Below, in pieces: positions 39,362 to 47,897 of a stretch of DNA of 64,000 nucleotides. Under the pieces are notes generated by a model. The model was not told the origin of the DNA. It did not search any database and was given only the letters and a program-made list of their open reading frames with translations. Each line of letters opens with the position of its first letter. The stretch's first letter is position 1. A program made the translations under genes and the position numbers. The DNA is from Sinorhizobium sp. BG8 (GTDB lineage Bacteria; Pseudomonadota; Alphaproteobacteria; Rhizobiales; Rhizobiaceae): contig NZ_CP044011.1 in NCBI RefSeq assembly GCF_016864555.1, positions 4,111,501 through 4,175,500 on the forward strand. The letters are read 5' to 3'.

Positions 39362-41614
39362 CTAAGCCCGGAGCGGACGTCCGGCGACCCATTCGGCAAC
39401 CCTCTGTATCCAGGCAGTTCCGCGCTGGGCCGAGGGCGCCTTTCCAAGGAAGTTCGTAACGCTGCCGAGGATGACAGGATGGTTGAGCGAAAGACGCTCG
39501 AGGGCATCCTTGACGCTACGCTGCTTCGTGCTCGCGCTCTTGACCACCATGATGATGGAATCGACCTGCGAAGCGAGCCAGACAGAATCTTCCGAGCTTT
39601 CGATCGCCGGCGGATCCACGATGATAAGATCGTAGCGATCGCGAAGACCTTCGAAGAGCCGGTCGTAATCCTGCAGGCCGGGTCGCAATGAAATGACTTC
39701 GAGGAATGGATAGCTTGCCGAAACGGAGGCCACCTCTCCAAGTTCACCGCGCCCATCTAGGTAACGGCTCAAGGCGGAATCCGATGCGGGCGTTCCGACC
39801 TGCTTCGATGCGCTCTCCGGTCCAGGATTGAGATCGATGAGCACCGTACGCATTCCGTTGGTCTTGGCCGTAGCGGCCATGGCCAGGGCGAAGGCCGTCT
39901 TGCCTTCTCCCGGTCGCGCCGAACACAGCATCAGCACCTTGTCACCCGGAGCATGATCCATCTTCCGCCAGGCAAGGCATACGGCACGCGCTGCCTTGTC
40001 GAGTGCGGAATCCGGATTGCCGAGCATGTGCTGGTACACGGACTGACCCTTTGCCAGAGCCTTGCCCATGTCGGGAACGCTGGCGAGATTCGGGCGATCG
40101 ATGAGCGCCTCCACGTCAAGCGGCCTGTAGAGCCTCGTGTCGAGGGCATCCCGGATGATGACGATCAGCACGCCGAGGATCATGAATCCGATGATGCCCG
40201 CGGTGAACAGCAACGAAGGAACCGGGAAGGTCGGCACCGTGGGAACTTCCGCATAGGAGGCGATGCGCGACGACGGCTTGCCGTCTTCCTTGGCCGGGTC
40301 GATCGTTCCCAGTCTCAGGATGACCTGGTCATAGCGCTTCTGGTCGCTGAGCAGGTCGCGCTCGAGCTCGCGGCGACGGATTTCGGCGAGGTTGCGGCTC
40401 TTCATGCGCTCCTGCAGAACCCCGACTTCAGCCGAGAACTTGCTGACGCGCACGGAAGCGATCTTGGCGTCGTTCTCCAGTTCCTGCGTGATGCGGGACG
40501 CTTCGTCGCCGATCATCCGCCGGTTGGTCTCGAGTTGCGCATCCGTGTCCTGCACGAGAGGATGGTTGCGTCCGAACTTGGCGCTGAGTTGCGCCCGCTG
40601 GCGTTCCAGCGTCGCCTCCTCCTTGCGCAGGTTATCGAGGAGTTCCGACGTCACCACGCGGCCGACGGCCTGCTTGCCGGTCGAGGCAAGGCGCAGCTTG
40701 GCCTCGTTGAACTTCGCCCATGCCCCCGCCTCGTCAACGCGTGCAATAGTAAGTTGCTCGTTCAACTGCTCCATCCGCGCCCGGATGAGATCATCCTTGG
40801 GATCGAATGTCAGGTCGCTCGTGCCGGTGAAGGCCGCGATCTGCCGTTCCTTGTCCGCGATGCCGGTGGCGAGTTCGGCGGCCTGGTTCCGGAGATAGGC
40901 GACGGTCTGCTCCGTGGCATCGATCTTCAGCTTGGACGTCCAGAGCACATACTGCTCGGCGATTGCATCCGCGATCGCGGCCGCCTGCAGGGGGTTGGCC
41001 TGCTGGACATGGATCGTCAAGGCCAGGCTATCGCCCTTCCTGTCCGCGGAAAAGGTGCTGAGCAACTTGGAGATGGCCCGGTTACGCTGGACGCTTTCCG
41101 AGACGATCCGTCTTTGGGGCGTTGCTGCATCCCCGTCGCCTGCTCCGTTCATGAAATTTATGACGCTGTCGATAAGGGAGCCCAGGAACGTGTCGCTCTC
41201 CCGCTTCGGTGGCGGCAGGTAGGTGTTGTAGGTGGGATCCTCGACCAGCTTCAGCGCATCGACGACGTTGCCTACGAAAACGCGCGAACGCAGGTTGTCC
41301 ATTTCCGTTTCCATGGCCGACTTGTCGCGGGCCTGGGTCTGGAATTGCAGATTGACTTCGTAGGGACGGTTGTCGTTGCGGTCGAACACCAGAGCCGAGG
41401 AGGCCGTGTAGATCTTGGTCAGGGACGCATTCAGGAGGATCGTGAACAGGATGCCCGCCGCGATGAAGCATACGAGAAACCGCTTGTAGCGCAGGATGAT
41501 GGCGAGCACGTCCTGCAGGCCATACGCGAACGCCGCCCGAGGCGAACCGGCGCCCAGCGAGTCCTGCCTGTTTCTTATCGTATATGCGTCCAATGTACGA
41601 TCAGTGGTAAGCAT
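39362..41614 (-). CDS. Wzz-type chain-length regulator fused to BY-kinase, ExoP-like (copy 1)
   Basis: 750 residues. The first membrane segment (YKRFLVCFIAAGILFTILL) is followed by the Wzz periplasmic domain with long helices, a second segment (LLFTAGIIGFMILGVLIVII) after a PTVPTFPVPS proline-rich stretch, and a cytoplasmic kinase domain. Walker A is CSARPGEGKTAFALAMA (about 554-570) with Lys kept, and Walker B is DLIIVDPPAI. The Walker A' site reads VLIDLNPG rather than the usual LIDxDxR, so a metal-binding Asp may be missing. The C-terminus lacks the usual Tyr cluster. It would set polymer length and drive export with an OPX partner. The second of two adjacent ATGs is preferred for spacing from GGAGG. 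Confidence 0.9.
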   Translation of the reverse strand: MLTTDRTLDAYTIRNRQDSLGAGSPRAAFAYGLQDVLAIILRYKRFLVCFIAAGILFTILLNASLTKIYTASSALVFDRNDNRPYEVNLQFQTQARDKSAMETEMDNLRSRVFVGNVVDALKLVEDPTYNTYLPPPKRESDTFLGSLIDSVINFMNGAGDGDAATPQRRIVSESVQRNRAISKLLSTFSADRKGDSLALTIHVQQANPLQAAAIADAIAEQYVLWTSKLKIDATEQTVAYLRNQAAELATGIADKERQIAAFTGTSDLTFDPKDDLIRARMEQLNEQLTIARVDEAGAWAKFNEAKLRLASTGKQAVGRVVTSELLDNLRKEEATLERQRAQLSAKFGRNHPLVQDTDAQLETNRRMIGDEASRITQELENDAKIASVRVSKFSAEVGVLQERMKSRNLAEIRRRELERDLLSDQKRYDQVILRLGTIDPAKEDGKPSSRIASYAEVPTVPTFPVPSLLFTAGIIGFMILGVLIVIIRDALDTRLYRPLDVEALIDRPNLASVPDMGKALAKGQSVYQHMLGNPDSALDKAARAVCLAWRKMDHAPGDKVLMLCSARPGEGKTAFALAMAATAKTNGMRTVLIDLNPGPESASKQVGTPASDSALSRYLDGRGELGEVASVSASYPFLEVISLRPGLQDYDRLFEGLRDRYDLIIVDPPAIESSEDSVWLASQVDSIIMVVKSASTKQRSVKDALERLSLNHPVILGSVTNFLGKAPSAQRGTAWIQRVAEWVAGRPLRA

Positions 41615-41714
41615 CATGCCTCCGGTAACTATGCCCGATATGACATCACTTCTCGGATCAACCAGATCCTGTCAGGCGACTGCTGCTTCCCTCTCCAGTT
41701 GGGGACAAAAAGCA

Positions 41715-41786
41715 ACGGTTGTCAAAACAAAACATCACTCGGGCGAGTGACCTCCCGTTTCTGCGTCAGGCCCGGATATCCGGGCC
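41715..41786 (-). terminator. Intrinsic terminator and palindrome between the GT4 gene and ExoP-like gene
   Basis: A perfect 18-bp palindrome (GGCCCGGATATCCGGGCC, 41769-41786) and a 6-bp hairpin CACTCG-GG-CGAGTG (41736-41749) lie downstream of the GT4 gene. On the minus strand the second hairpin is followed by a T-rich stretch, so it looks like a working terminator. The promoter of the ExoP-like gene should then be in 41618-41715. No gene is seen in 41615-41937. Confidence 0.65.
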
Positions 41787-41937
41787 CCAGTCTCCCGTGG
41801 CGCCGCGTTGACGATCAAAATGGGCAACCTGCGATAAGGTCATCCTCCTGATCACGCCCCGCCCGGGCCTCAGCACCACTTCCTCCCACCGCCGGCGCAC
41901 CTGCCGAAACGGCAGCTCAGCGACACCTGCAGTCATG

Positions 41938-43155
41938 TCAAACCAGTTGCATTCGCTCCAACAGCACCCGGTTTACCTGATGGACGTCGAACCGCGCCCG
42001 AACCAATTCGCGCGACCGCTCTCCCATCGTCCCGGCGAGCCCGAGATCGTCGGCCAGCTTCGCCATTGCTTGCGAAAGCGCCTCGGGGTTTCGAGGCTCG
42101 ACCGAAAAGCCGTTCACGCCCTCCTCGACCGTGTCACGGCACCCGGGTAGATTCGTCGTAATGACCGCGCGACCCGTCGCCATTGCTTCGAGAAGGCTAC
42201 GCGGAATTCCTTCTCGGTAGTATGACGGCAGAACGAAGACATTACATCCGGCAAGAAATGGCCGAACGTCCCTCGTCTCTCCCAGGTAGTTCAGGACCCC
42301 TTCCGCGACCCAGGCTTCGATCTGGGCAGGAGAGATCGCGGCAGGATTGGGATCGAAGGGTCCAAGAAGCTGGAATTCGGCATCCGGATGCCGCGCCTTG
42401 ATGCGGCGCGCCGCTTCCACATATTCCTCGATGCCCTTGTCCTTCAGAAGACGTGCAATCAGGAGGAACCGCGGCCGGTCCATCGGCGGAGGCACATGGG
42501 CGTAGTGTTCGAGGTCTACGCCCGATCCCGGTATCGCCTTTATCAGGCTGTTGTCCTTCAACATCCGATGGCTGCGGATGTCCGCTTCATCAGCGTCGTT
42601 GTAGACGAACACGACCTTCGCTCCTGCAAAGGCCAGGCGGTAGAGAAGAACGCTTACCTTTCGAACGACCTTGCCCTTGAGGCTGGCGTAGCCGGCATCC
42701 GAGAACACATGCCCCAGTCCGGTGACGAGGAAGCAGCGATCCTTGACCCCGGCCAGCCGCGCGGCGATTCCGCCATAGACGATGGGTTTCATCGTGTAGG
42801 GAACGATGGTGTCCGGTGCGATCTCGCGCAGGTTCTTCCAGAGCGAGAGCAGGGTGGCGAAATCGCCGAAGGGGTTGAGACCGGCCCGAGCCATGGGGAT
42901 CTGGATGAAGCGGACGCCGATCCTGGCGAGTTCGGCCTTGACGACCTCGTCGTCCTCCGGGGCGAGTGCTGTGACGGAATGGCCGGACTCGACCATGCGC
43001 TTTAGCAGCTCCAGCCGGAAATTGGTCAGCGAGCGGCTGTAGCTCGCTATGACGGCCACCCGTTGGCGATTGGCCAGCGTGCGTTCCCGCACCACCGGCG
43101 CCGGCGCGGCGCCGTCACGGATGTCACCTGCAATCGATGCGTCTGAATAGGTCAC
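41938..43155 (-). CDS. GT4-family glycosyltransferase
   Basis: 405 residues, GT-B fold. The N-terminal domain starts RVAVIASYSRSLTNFRLELLKRM and contains VTGLGHVF; the C-terminal donor domain has RFLLIARLLKDKGIEEYVEA, VLPSYYREGIPRSLLEAMATG (E-x7-E type, sugar-nucleotide binding) and AVITTNLPGCRDTVEEG. The layout resembles GT4 enzymes acting early in exopolysaccharide assembly (for example those that add the second sugar to a lipid-linked primer). The start is GTG at 43155 with AGGAG eight bases upstream; the longer open frame upstream is Arg/Cys-rich and not protein-like. It follows the CapD-like gene after a strong hairpin. Confidence 0.9.
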   Translation of the reverse strand: MTYSDASIAGDIRDGAAPAPVVRERTLANRQRVAVIASYSRSLTNFRLELLKRMVESGHSVTALAPEDDEVVKAELARIGVRFIQIPMARAGLNPFGDFATLLSLWKNLREIAPDTIVPYTMKPIVYGGIAARLAGVKDRCFLVTGLGHVFSDAGYASLKGKVVRKVSVLLYRLAFAGAKVVFVYNDADEADIRSHRMLKDNSLIKAIPGSGVDLEHYAHVPPPMDRPRFLLIARLLKDKGIEEYVEAARRIKARHPDAEFQLLGPFDPNPAAISPAQIEAWVAEGVLNYLGETRDVRPFLAGCNVFVLPSYYREGIPRSLLEAMATGRAVITTNLPGCRDTVEEGVNGFSVEPRNPEALSQAMAKLADDLGLAGTMGERSRELVRARFDVHQVNRVLLERMQLV

Positions 43156-43490
43156 CGCTGGCGCTCCTGAATAGCAGCACCGCCCGGCTTGCCGAGCGCG
43201 CGCTCGCCAGCCAGCCGCCCCGTCACCCGGCTGCGAGCCATACGCAGCTTGCCCGAAGCACTTGTGCGCGATCCGGTGGAATGTTCTGGGAGCGGGCCGA
43301 CTGCCGTCGTTGAGGGACGAACGAGCATTTAGTGGGCCCCGCCGATGTTTGTGCATCCGGTCAGGTCTGAAGTCCGCCTGTTATTCAAGACCACTGCAAC
43401 TCCGTATTCCGCTTGAGGGGCAGGAGAACCTGCCACTATCGCCATGCTCCCCGGCGCCGGACGAATCCGACACCGGGATAATGCGCAAGT

Positions 43491-43526
43491 CCGTCCGGCG
43501 CTCCGGCAATGCCGGGCGCCGGACGG
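43491..43526 (-). terminator. Very stable hairpin downstream of the CapD-like gene
   Basis: Perfect 11-bp arms CCGTCCGGCGC (43491-43501) and GCGCCGGACGG (43516-43526); the loop itself can pair (CCGGC/GCCGG). It begins only 5 bases after the CapD-like stop codon. No T-run follows. The remaining bases of 43156-43530 hold no gene that I can see; the promoter of the GT4 gene may lie there. Confidence 0.6.
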
Positions 43527-43530
43527 ATAT

Positions 43531-45756
43531 TCAGTTGATGCTCAGCCCGTTGGCCGTCGGAGCCGGTCCACGACCGGAAACCAGCTTCTCGATGAGGCTG
43601 TTGCCGGCATCGACCTTGTACTCGTCCTGCGAAATCGTAACCTCGGTCTCGTCAGCGGTGTCGGCGACCGGGGCGGTCGCCGCCTGCTTGCGGTAACCCG
43701 GGATCAGGCTGCTGATCAGCGCGAGCACCATGCTCTCATCACCGATTTCCGCGAAGAGCTGCAGCCGCGCGAAGGTCTGCATGAGGATCGGCAGCTCGAC
43801 CGGGTTCGGAACGGCGCCGAGAACACCGGGAACAGGCGAGCTGACGCGCTGCTCATGCGTATCGAAGAGTTCCTCGTAGAGCTTCTCACCCGGACGCAGC
43901 CCGATGATCTTGATGGCGATGTCCTCGTCCGGCGTGAAACCAGCCAGACGGATCATGCGACGCGCTATGTCGATGATGCGGATCGGCTCGCCCATATCGA
44001 GCACGAAGATTTCGCCCTGGCCGATATCGCCTTCCAGACCGTAGGCCGAAGCCTGCAGCGTCAGCTCGACGGCTTCGCGGATCGTCATGAAGAAGCGGGT
44101 CATCTGCGCGTCGGTCACCGTCAGCGGTCCACCATTCGCGATCTGGCGCTTGAACAAGGGAATGAGCGAACCGCTGGAGCCGAGCACGTTTCCGAAACGA
44201 ACGGTCATGAAGCGCGGGCCTGTGCCTTCCTTCAGCCCCTGCAGGTCGAGTGCCTGACAGAAGAGTTCGGCGAGACGCTTGGTAGCGCCCATGACGCTGG
44301 TGGGATTGACCACCTTGTCGGTCGAGATCTGCACCATGGCCTTAACGCCGATCCGCTTGGCGGCTGTGGCAACGTTCATCGTCCCGATGATGTTGGTAAG
44401 CGCTCCCTCGCAGGGATTGAGCTCCACCATCGGCACGTGCTTCAGCGCCGCTGCATGGAACACCAGCTCCGGACGGTGGACGTCGAAGATGTCGTTCACG
44501 CGCGTCGCACGGCGTATGTTGCACAGATGGGCGGAGCGCGGCACGTTCGGGAACCGTTCGTTGAGCTCCATGTCGATCGCATAGAGATTGTACTCGCAGT
44601 TCTCGATGAGAACGATTTCTGCGGGCTCGCAGGCTGCGACCTGGAGCGTCAACTCGCTGCCGATCGAACCGCCGGCGCCGGTGACCAGCACGCGGCGGCC
44701 GCGCACCAGGCGATTGATGGCTTCCTTGTCGAGGGCCGCCTGCGGGCGCTCCAGAAGGTCGGTGAGTTCGATCTGCCGAAGTTCGAAGCGATTCTCGCGC
44801 TTTGCATTCTTCAGTTCCGTCATCTGCGACAGGCGCGATACCGTCATGCCGAGGCTTTCGGCCTTCTTGATGAGTTCCTCCGCCTTCTCCTCGCCGAAGA
44901 CGGACGGAGCTTCCGTGAAGACCACGTGCCTGGGGAGCTGGTTGTCCTGCCGGAAGCGGGCGATCACCTCGTCGAAATCGGAAAGCGAGCCGACGATCGG
45001 AACGCCGCGCAGGGTCATCCCCTGCTGGTCGCCGGTCCTGTCGAGGCAGGCGATCGGATGGTGCGTGCAATTGCGGTCGCGTTGCAGCGCGCGCAGATAG
45101 AGTTCCGCGGCATCGCCGGCACCGACGAGCAAGGTGGGAACACGCGCGCCATCGCCCGAGCCCGGCCGCTTCTGTGAGAAGCCTTCAAGCTTGAGCGGCA
45201 ATTCGTCCATCCGGAAACTGAGCCGAGAGGCGACGAGGAACGTCGTCAGCAGCAATGCCTCGACCAGGATGGTGCTACGCGGAATGGCTGTGAGCCGCGT
45301 GGAAATGAAGAGGACCCAGACCAGCATCGCCGTGGTGACGATGACGGCACGAAAGATGGTGAAGAGATCCGAGATGGACCCATAGCGCCAGTTGCGGCTG
45401 TAGAGACCGGTCAGGGGGAAGACGATCGCGCAGATGGCGAGATACTGCGGTCCCGTGACCAGGAGCACCCGCATCAGCTCCGGACGAGAGATGATGGTGT
45501 CCGATCCGTAGCGCAGCACGAAGGCGAAGATCAACGCAAGCATTGCGGAGAGTATATCGGTCACGTAGAGACCGAAGGACTTCTGGACCTTGCGGGCTGA
45601 CGACCGCCCGACCCCGACCATCGCCTTCCATAGACGATGTCCGATATCAGCAAACGATGCACGCCTGAAAGCCTCGATCAGCACCTGACCTCCAACGCCC
45701 TTCCCTGCGGAGAGCTTACCTAGCCTGGTACGTATAGTGGCATCTCTGCGACTCAT
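43531..45756 (-). CDS. Membrane-bound nucleotide-sugar 4,6-dehydratase, CapD/WbpM/FlaA1-like
   Basis: 741 residues. Four N-terminal membrane segments (LYVTDILSAMLALIFAFVLRY, YLAICAIVFPLTGLYS, TIFRAVIVTTAMLVWVLF, TILVEALLLTTFLVAS) precede a nucleotide-binding CoA-like domain (VPTLLVGAGDAAELYLRAL) and the SDR catalytic domain (RVLVTGAGGSIGSELTLQVA, QISTDKVVNPTSVMGATKR, RFGNVLGSSGSLIPLF). The catalytic Tyr of YxxxK is Met here (MGATK), which is the normal state for the long WbpM-type enzymes. It converts UDP-GlcNAc to the 4-keto-6-deoxy form, the precursor of QuiNAc, FucNAc or bacillosamine. A GGGGAG ribosome site fixes the ATG at 45756. A long AT-rich region with a CRP-like site lies upstream. 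Confidence 0.92.
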   Translation of the reverse strand: MSRRDATIRTRLGKLSAGKGVGGQVLIEAFRRASFADIGHRLWKAMVGVGRSSARKVQKSFGLYVTDILSAMLALIFAFVLRYGSDTIISRPELMRVLLVTGPQYLAICAIVFPLTGLYSRNWRYGSISDLFTIFRAVIVTTAMLVWVLFISTRLTAIPRSTILVEALLLTTFLVASRLSFRMDELPLKLEGFSQKRPGSGDGARVPTLLVGAGDAAELYLRALQRDRNCTHHPIACLDRTGDQQGMTLRGVPIVGSLSDFDEVIARFRQDNQLPRHVVFTEAPSVFGEEKAEELIKKAESLGMTVSRLSQMTELKNAKRENRFELRQIELTDLLERPQAALDKEAINRLVRGRRVLVTGAGGSIGSELTLQVAACEPAEIVLIENCEYNLYAIDMELNERFPNVPRSAHLCNIRRATRVNDIFDVHRPELVFHAAALKHVPMVELNPCEGALTNIIGTMNVATAAKRIGVKAMVQISTDKVVNPTSVMGATKRLAELFCQALDLQGLKEGTGPRFMTVRFGNVLGSSGSLIPLFKRQIANGGPLTVTDAQMTRFFMTIREAVELTLQASAYGLEGDIGQGEIFVLDMGEPIRIIDIARRMIRLAGFTPDEDIAIKIIGLRPGEKLYEELFDTHEQRVSSPVPGVLGAVPNPVELPILMQTFARLQLFAEIGDESMVLALISSLIPGYRKQAATAPVADTADETEVTISQDEYKVDAGNSLIEKLVSGRGPAPTANGLSIN

Positions 45757-46558
45757 TTCCGTACTCCCCGATCTGCCGGACACACAGAATTCGCCCGTCC
45801 GATCATCGAACCGGAGCGTAACAACCCGACTGATTTTTAGTGCCTGACTCTGACTGAATGCTGGAAGGCATAGAGGACCGCTCCCCGCAATCCCTCATTG
45901 CGCGGGCGGGCAGAAATACTTGTAATTTCATCATTATTACATTGAGATAATTCGCATATATATAACTTCTTGTAAATAACTTTCTGCATTGCGGCAGCTG
46001 CCGTAGGGGGAGTATTGTATATAGAATTACTAGAATACTCGATCGAAAGATTAGTCTTTTCAATCCTGTCGATCTTCACTTGAATAACTTCAACTTTTGC
46101 CTCCTTACGAAATGAGTGTTGAACGAATATTGAAAACATTGAATATTTTGCCGTTTGCAGTGACTGGTGTCACAGCACAACTCACGATCTGGAGTTGTTC
46201 GAAAATTGGGCGCGCCCACTGCTTAGTGCACGACTCGTGTCAAATAGAGACGAAAATTCCCCTTACGTGATACGCAAACAGAAATTCTCACCTTTTATTG
46301 CCCCCAATTTGTCCAGCACGCCTCGGCGAAACTCGGCCGGATTTGAGCGAACCTACTGCCAAAAGACGGAAAAACGGCCCTGTGGGACACGAAAAGTAGC
46401 CAAAACGCCAGCGCTTACATCGTGGACGACACAACGAGAGTGTCTTGCCGCGCAAAGCAGCGGCGAGAAAATATATTGTCGTCCGCAGTATTACGGCGCC
46501 TTAATACCAGAAACCGATCACGGCAAACAAAGGACCAGCGTGGACCTTCGCGAAGGAA
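45757..46558. promoter_or_regulatory. 800-base AT-rich intergenic region upstream of the CapD-like gene
   Basis: No gene is convincing on either strand; a 176-codon plus-strand frame from 46195 has no protein-like features. The A+T content is far above the surroundings from 45915 to 46300, so this is probably a complex promoter region and could hold a small RNA. The CRP-like site is listed separately. Confidence 0.5.
46159..46174. promoter_or_regulatory. CRP/Clr-like 16-bp site
   Basis: Read on the minus strand it is TGTGA-N6-TCACT, one base off the TGTGA-N6-TCACA CRP consensus. It lies about 400 bases upstream of the CapD-like start. Rhizobia have CRP-like cAMP receptors (Clr) that control surface polysaccharide genes in some species; binding here is inference. 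Confidence 0.45.
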
Positions 46559-47152
46559 TCAGCAGGTCGCGCGGCGCTGCCGGCGGGCGGCGTCCAGATG
46601 GCGCTCGTTCAGTTTCTCGCCGAGAATCATCACCAGGACCGTGGCAGCGAGGATCTGCAGGTCCACACGGAAGGAGCGGTTCTCTATATACCAGAGGTCG
46701 AGGTCGAGCTTGTCCTCATTGGTGAGCTTCGCATTGCCGCTGATCTGCGCCCACCCGGTGAGACCCGGCCGAAGCGCGCAGCGCCTTAGGCCCGCCTCGC
46801 CCAGGCTGGCGACAGTCTGTGGCAGCAGTGGACGCGGCCCGATCACGCTCATGTCGCCGATAAGGACGTTCCAGAACTCCGGAAGCTCATCAAGGCGCGA
46901 ACGCCTGAGAAGGCGTCCGAAACCCGTGGCGCGTTCGCTGTCGCTGAGAAGCCGGCCATCCGCATCCCTGGCATCAGACATGGATCGGAACTTGAACATC
47001 TTGAATGGCTTGCCGCCCCGGCCCACCCGCTCCTGAATGAAAAGCACCGGACGGCCGAGAAATATGGCAACGAGTACCGCCGTCACGAGCATGATCGGCA
47101 GCGTGAGCAAGCCCGCCACGAACGCAAAAACCATATCGAAAACACGCGTCAT
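46559..47152 (-). CDS. Priming sugar-1-phosphate transferase (small PglC-type)
   Basis: 197 residues, the short monotopic form without the N-terminal membrane domains of WbaP/WcaJ. One N-terminal reentrant helix (VFAFVAGLLTLPIMLVTAVLVAIFL) is followed by the signatures FKFRSM, LRRSRLDELPEFWNVLIGDMSVIGPRP (in pieces) and RPGLTGWAQISGNAKLTNEDK; the catalytic Asp-Glu pair is in LDELP. It transfers a sugar phosphate from UDP-sugar to undecaprenyl phosphate and so starts repeat-unit assembly. An AGGAAG ribosome site precedes the ATG. It is the only priming enzyme in the window, so either both systems share it or the second primer is elsewhere. Confidence 0.93.
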   Translation of the reverse strand: MTRVFDMVFAFVAGLLTLPIMLVTAVLVAIFLGRPVLFIQERVGRGGKPFKMFKFRSMSDARDADGRLLSDSERATGFGRLLRRSRLDELPEFWNVLIGDMSVIGPRPLLPQTVASLGEAGLRRCALRPGLTGWAQISGNAKLTNEDKLDLDLWYIENRSFRVDLQILAATVLVMILGEKLNERHLDAARRQRRATC

Positions 47153-47246
47153 GAAATCTTCCTGTCGATTGCCTGCCGGCGGAAAATACTTTCGGGCGGC
47201 GATCCCGGCCGTACCCCGGTCGGCAGAAGAAATGCCCTTCCTTGCC

Positions 47247-47897
47247 TTAGGTCTTCAGCGAGATGATCTTCGCCGCCAGTGTCGTGCGGTTGAAGATATT
47301 GAGCTTGCTGAAGATGTTGTGGACATGGATCTTCACCGTCCCTTCCGAGACATTCAGCAGGCTCGCGATCTGCTTGTTGGAGTAACCTTCCGCCACCATG
47401 TAGGATATTTCCTTCTCGCGGCCGGTCAGCTTGCAGAAGGAATCGAAGAAGGATCGGCTGCTATCGTCCTTTTGCTCGCTCGTTTCCGCCGTGCGTTTCG
47501 ACGGCAGCCAGAAGCTTCCCTTCCCGACCGCGCGCATGCACTCCACCAGCGCCTCTGGGGCACTTTCCTTGAGGAGGATGCCCCGCGCGCCCATGGCGGT
47601 CGCCTGCATGTTCTGCTCTTCCGAGATGAATGCCGTCAGGAATATCACCTTGACGCTCAGCTTCATGCGGTTGAGCTCACGCAGCACGTCGAGCCCGCTG
47701 AGGTTGGGCATCAGGATGTCGAGGACGGCGAGATCGGGCTTGCGTGACAGGATTTCCTGGAAGGCCGACTTGCCGTCCGACGCCGCAGCCACCACGTCGA
47801 AGTCCGGTTCGTTCGCCAGCAGGTTCACGAGACCGCGCAGAACCAGGGGGTGGTCGTCCGCGATGACAGCCGATGTTCTTGGCAAGCGTGTCTTCAT
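47247..47897 (-). CDS. NarL/FixJ-type response regulator
   Basis: 216 residues. Receiver domain with the acidic pair in VIADDHP (14-15), phospho-acceptor D60 in DLAVLDILMP and Lys in GILLKESAPE; a LuxR-type helix-turn-helix occupies about 150-210 (LTGREKEISYMVAEGYSNKQIASLLNVSEGTVKIHVHNI in pieces). Its ATG overlaps the stop of the histidine kinase gene by 4 bases, so the two are translated together. Position next to the priming transferase makes local control of polysaccharide genes likely. Confidence 0.95.
   Translation of the reverse strand: MKTRLPRTSAVIADDHPLVLRGLVNLLANEPDFDVVAAASDGKSAFQEILSRKPDLAVLDILMPNLSGLDVLRELNRMKLSVKVIFLTAFISEEQNMQATAMGARGILLKESAPEALVECMRAVGKGSFWLPSKRTAETSEQKDDSSRSFFDSFCKLTGREKEISYMVAEGYSNKQIASLLNVSEGTVKIHVHNIFSKLNIFNRTTLAAKIISLKT

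Noticed and set aside
43444-45177. 577-codon plus-strand frame opposite the CapD-like gene
   Set aside because: A shadow of the minus-strand dehydratase, which has all expected motifs.
46195-46725. 176-codon plus-strand frame in the AT-rich gap
   Set aside because: It has no ribosome site or protein-like hydrophobic pattern, and its 3' half overlaps the well-supported sugar transferase gene.
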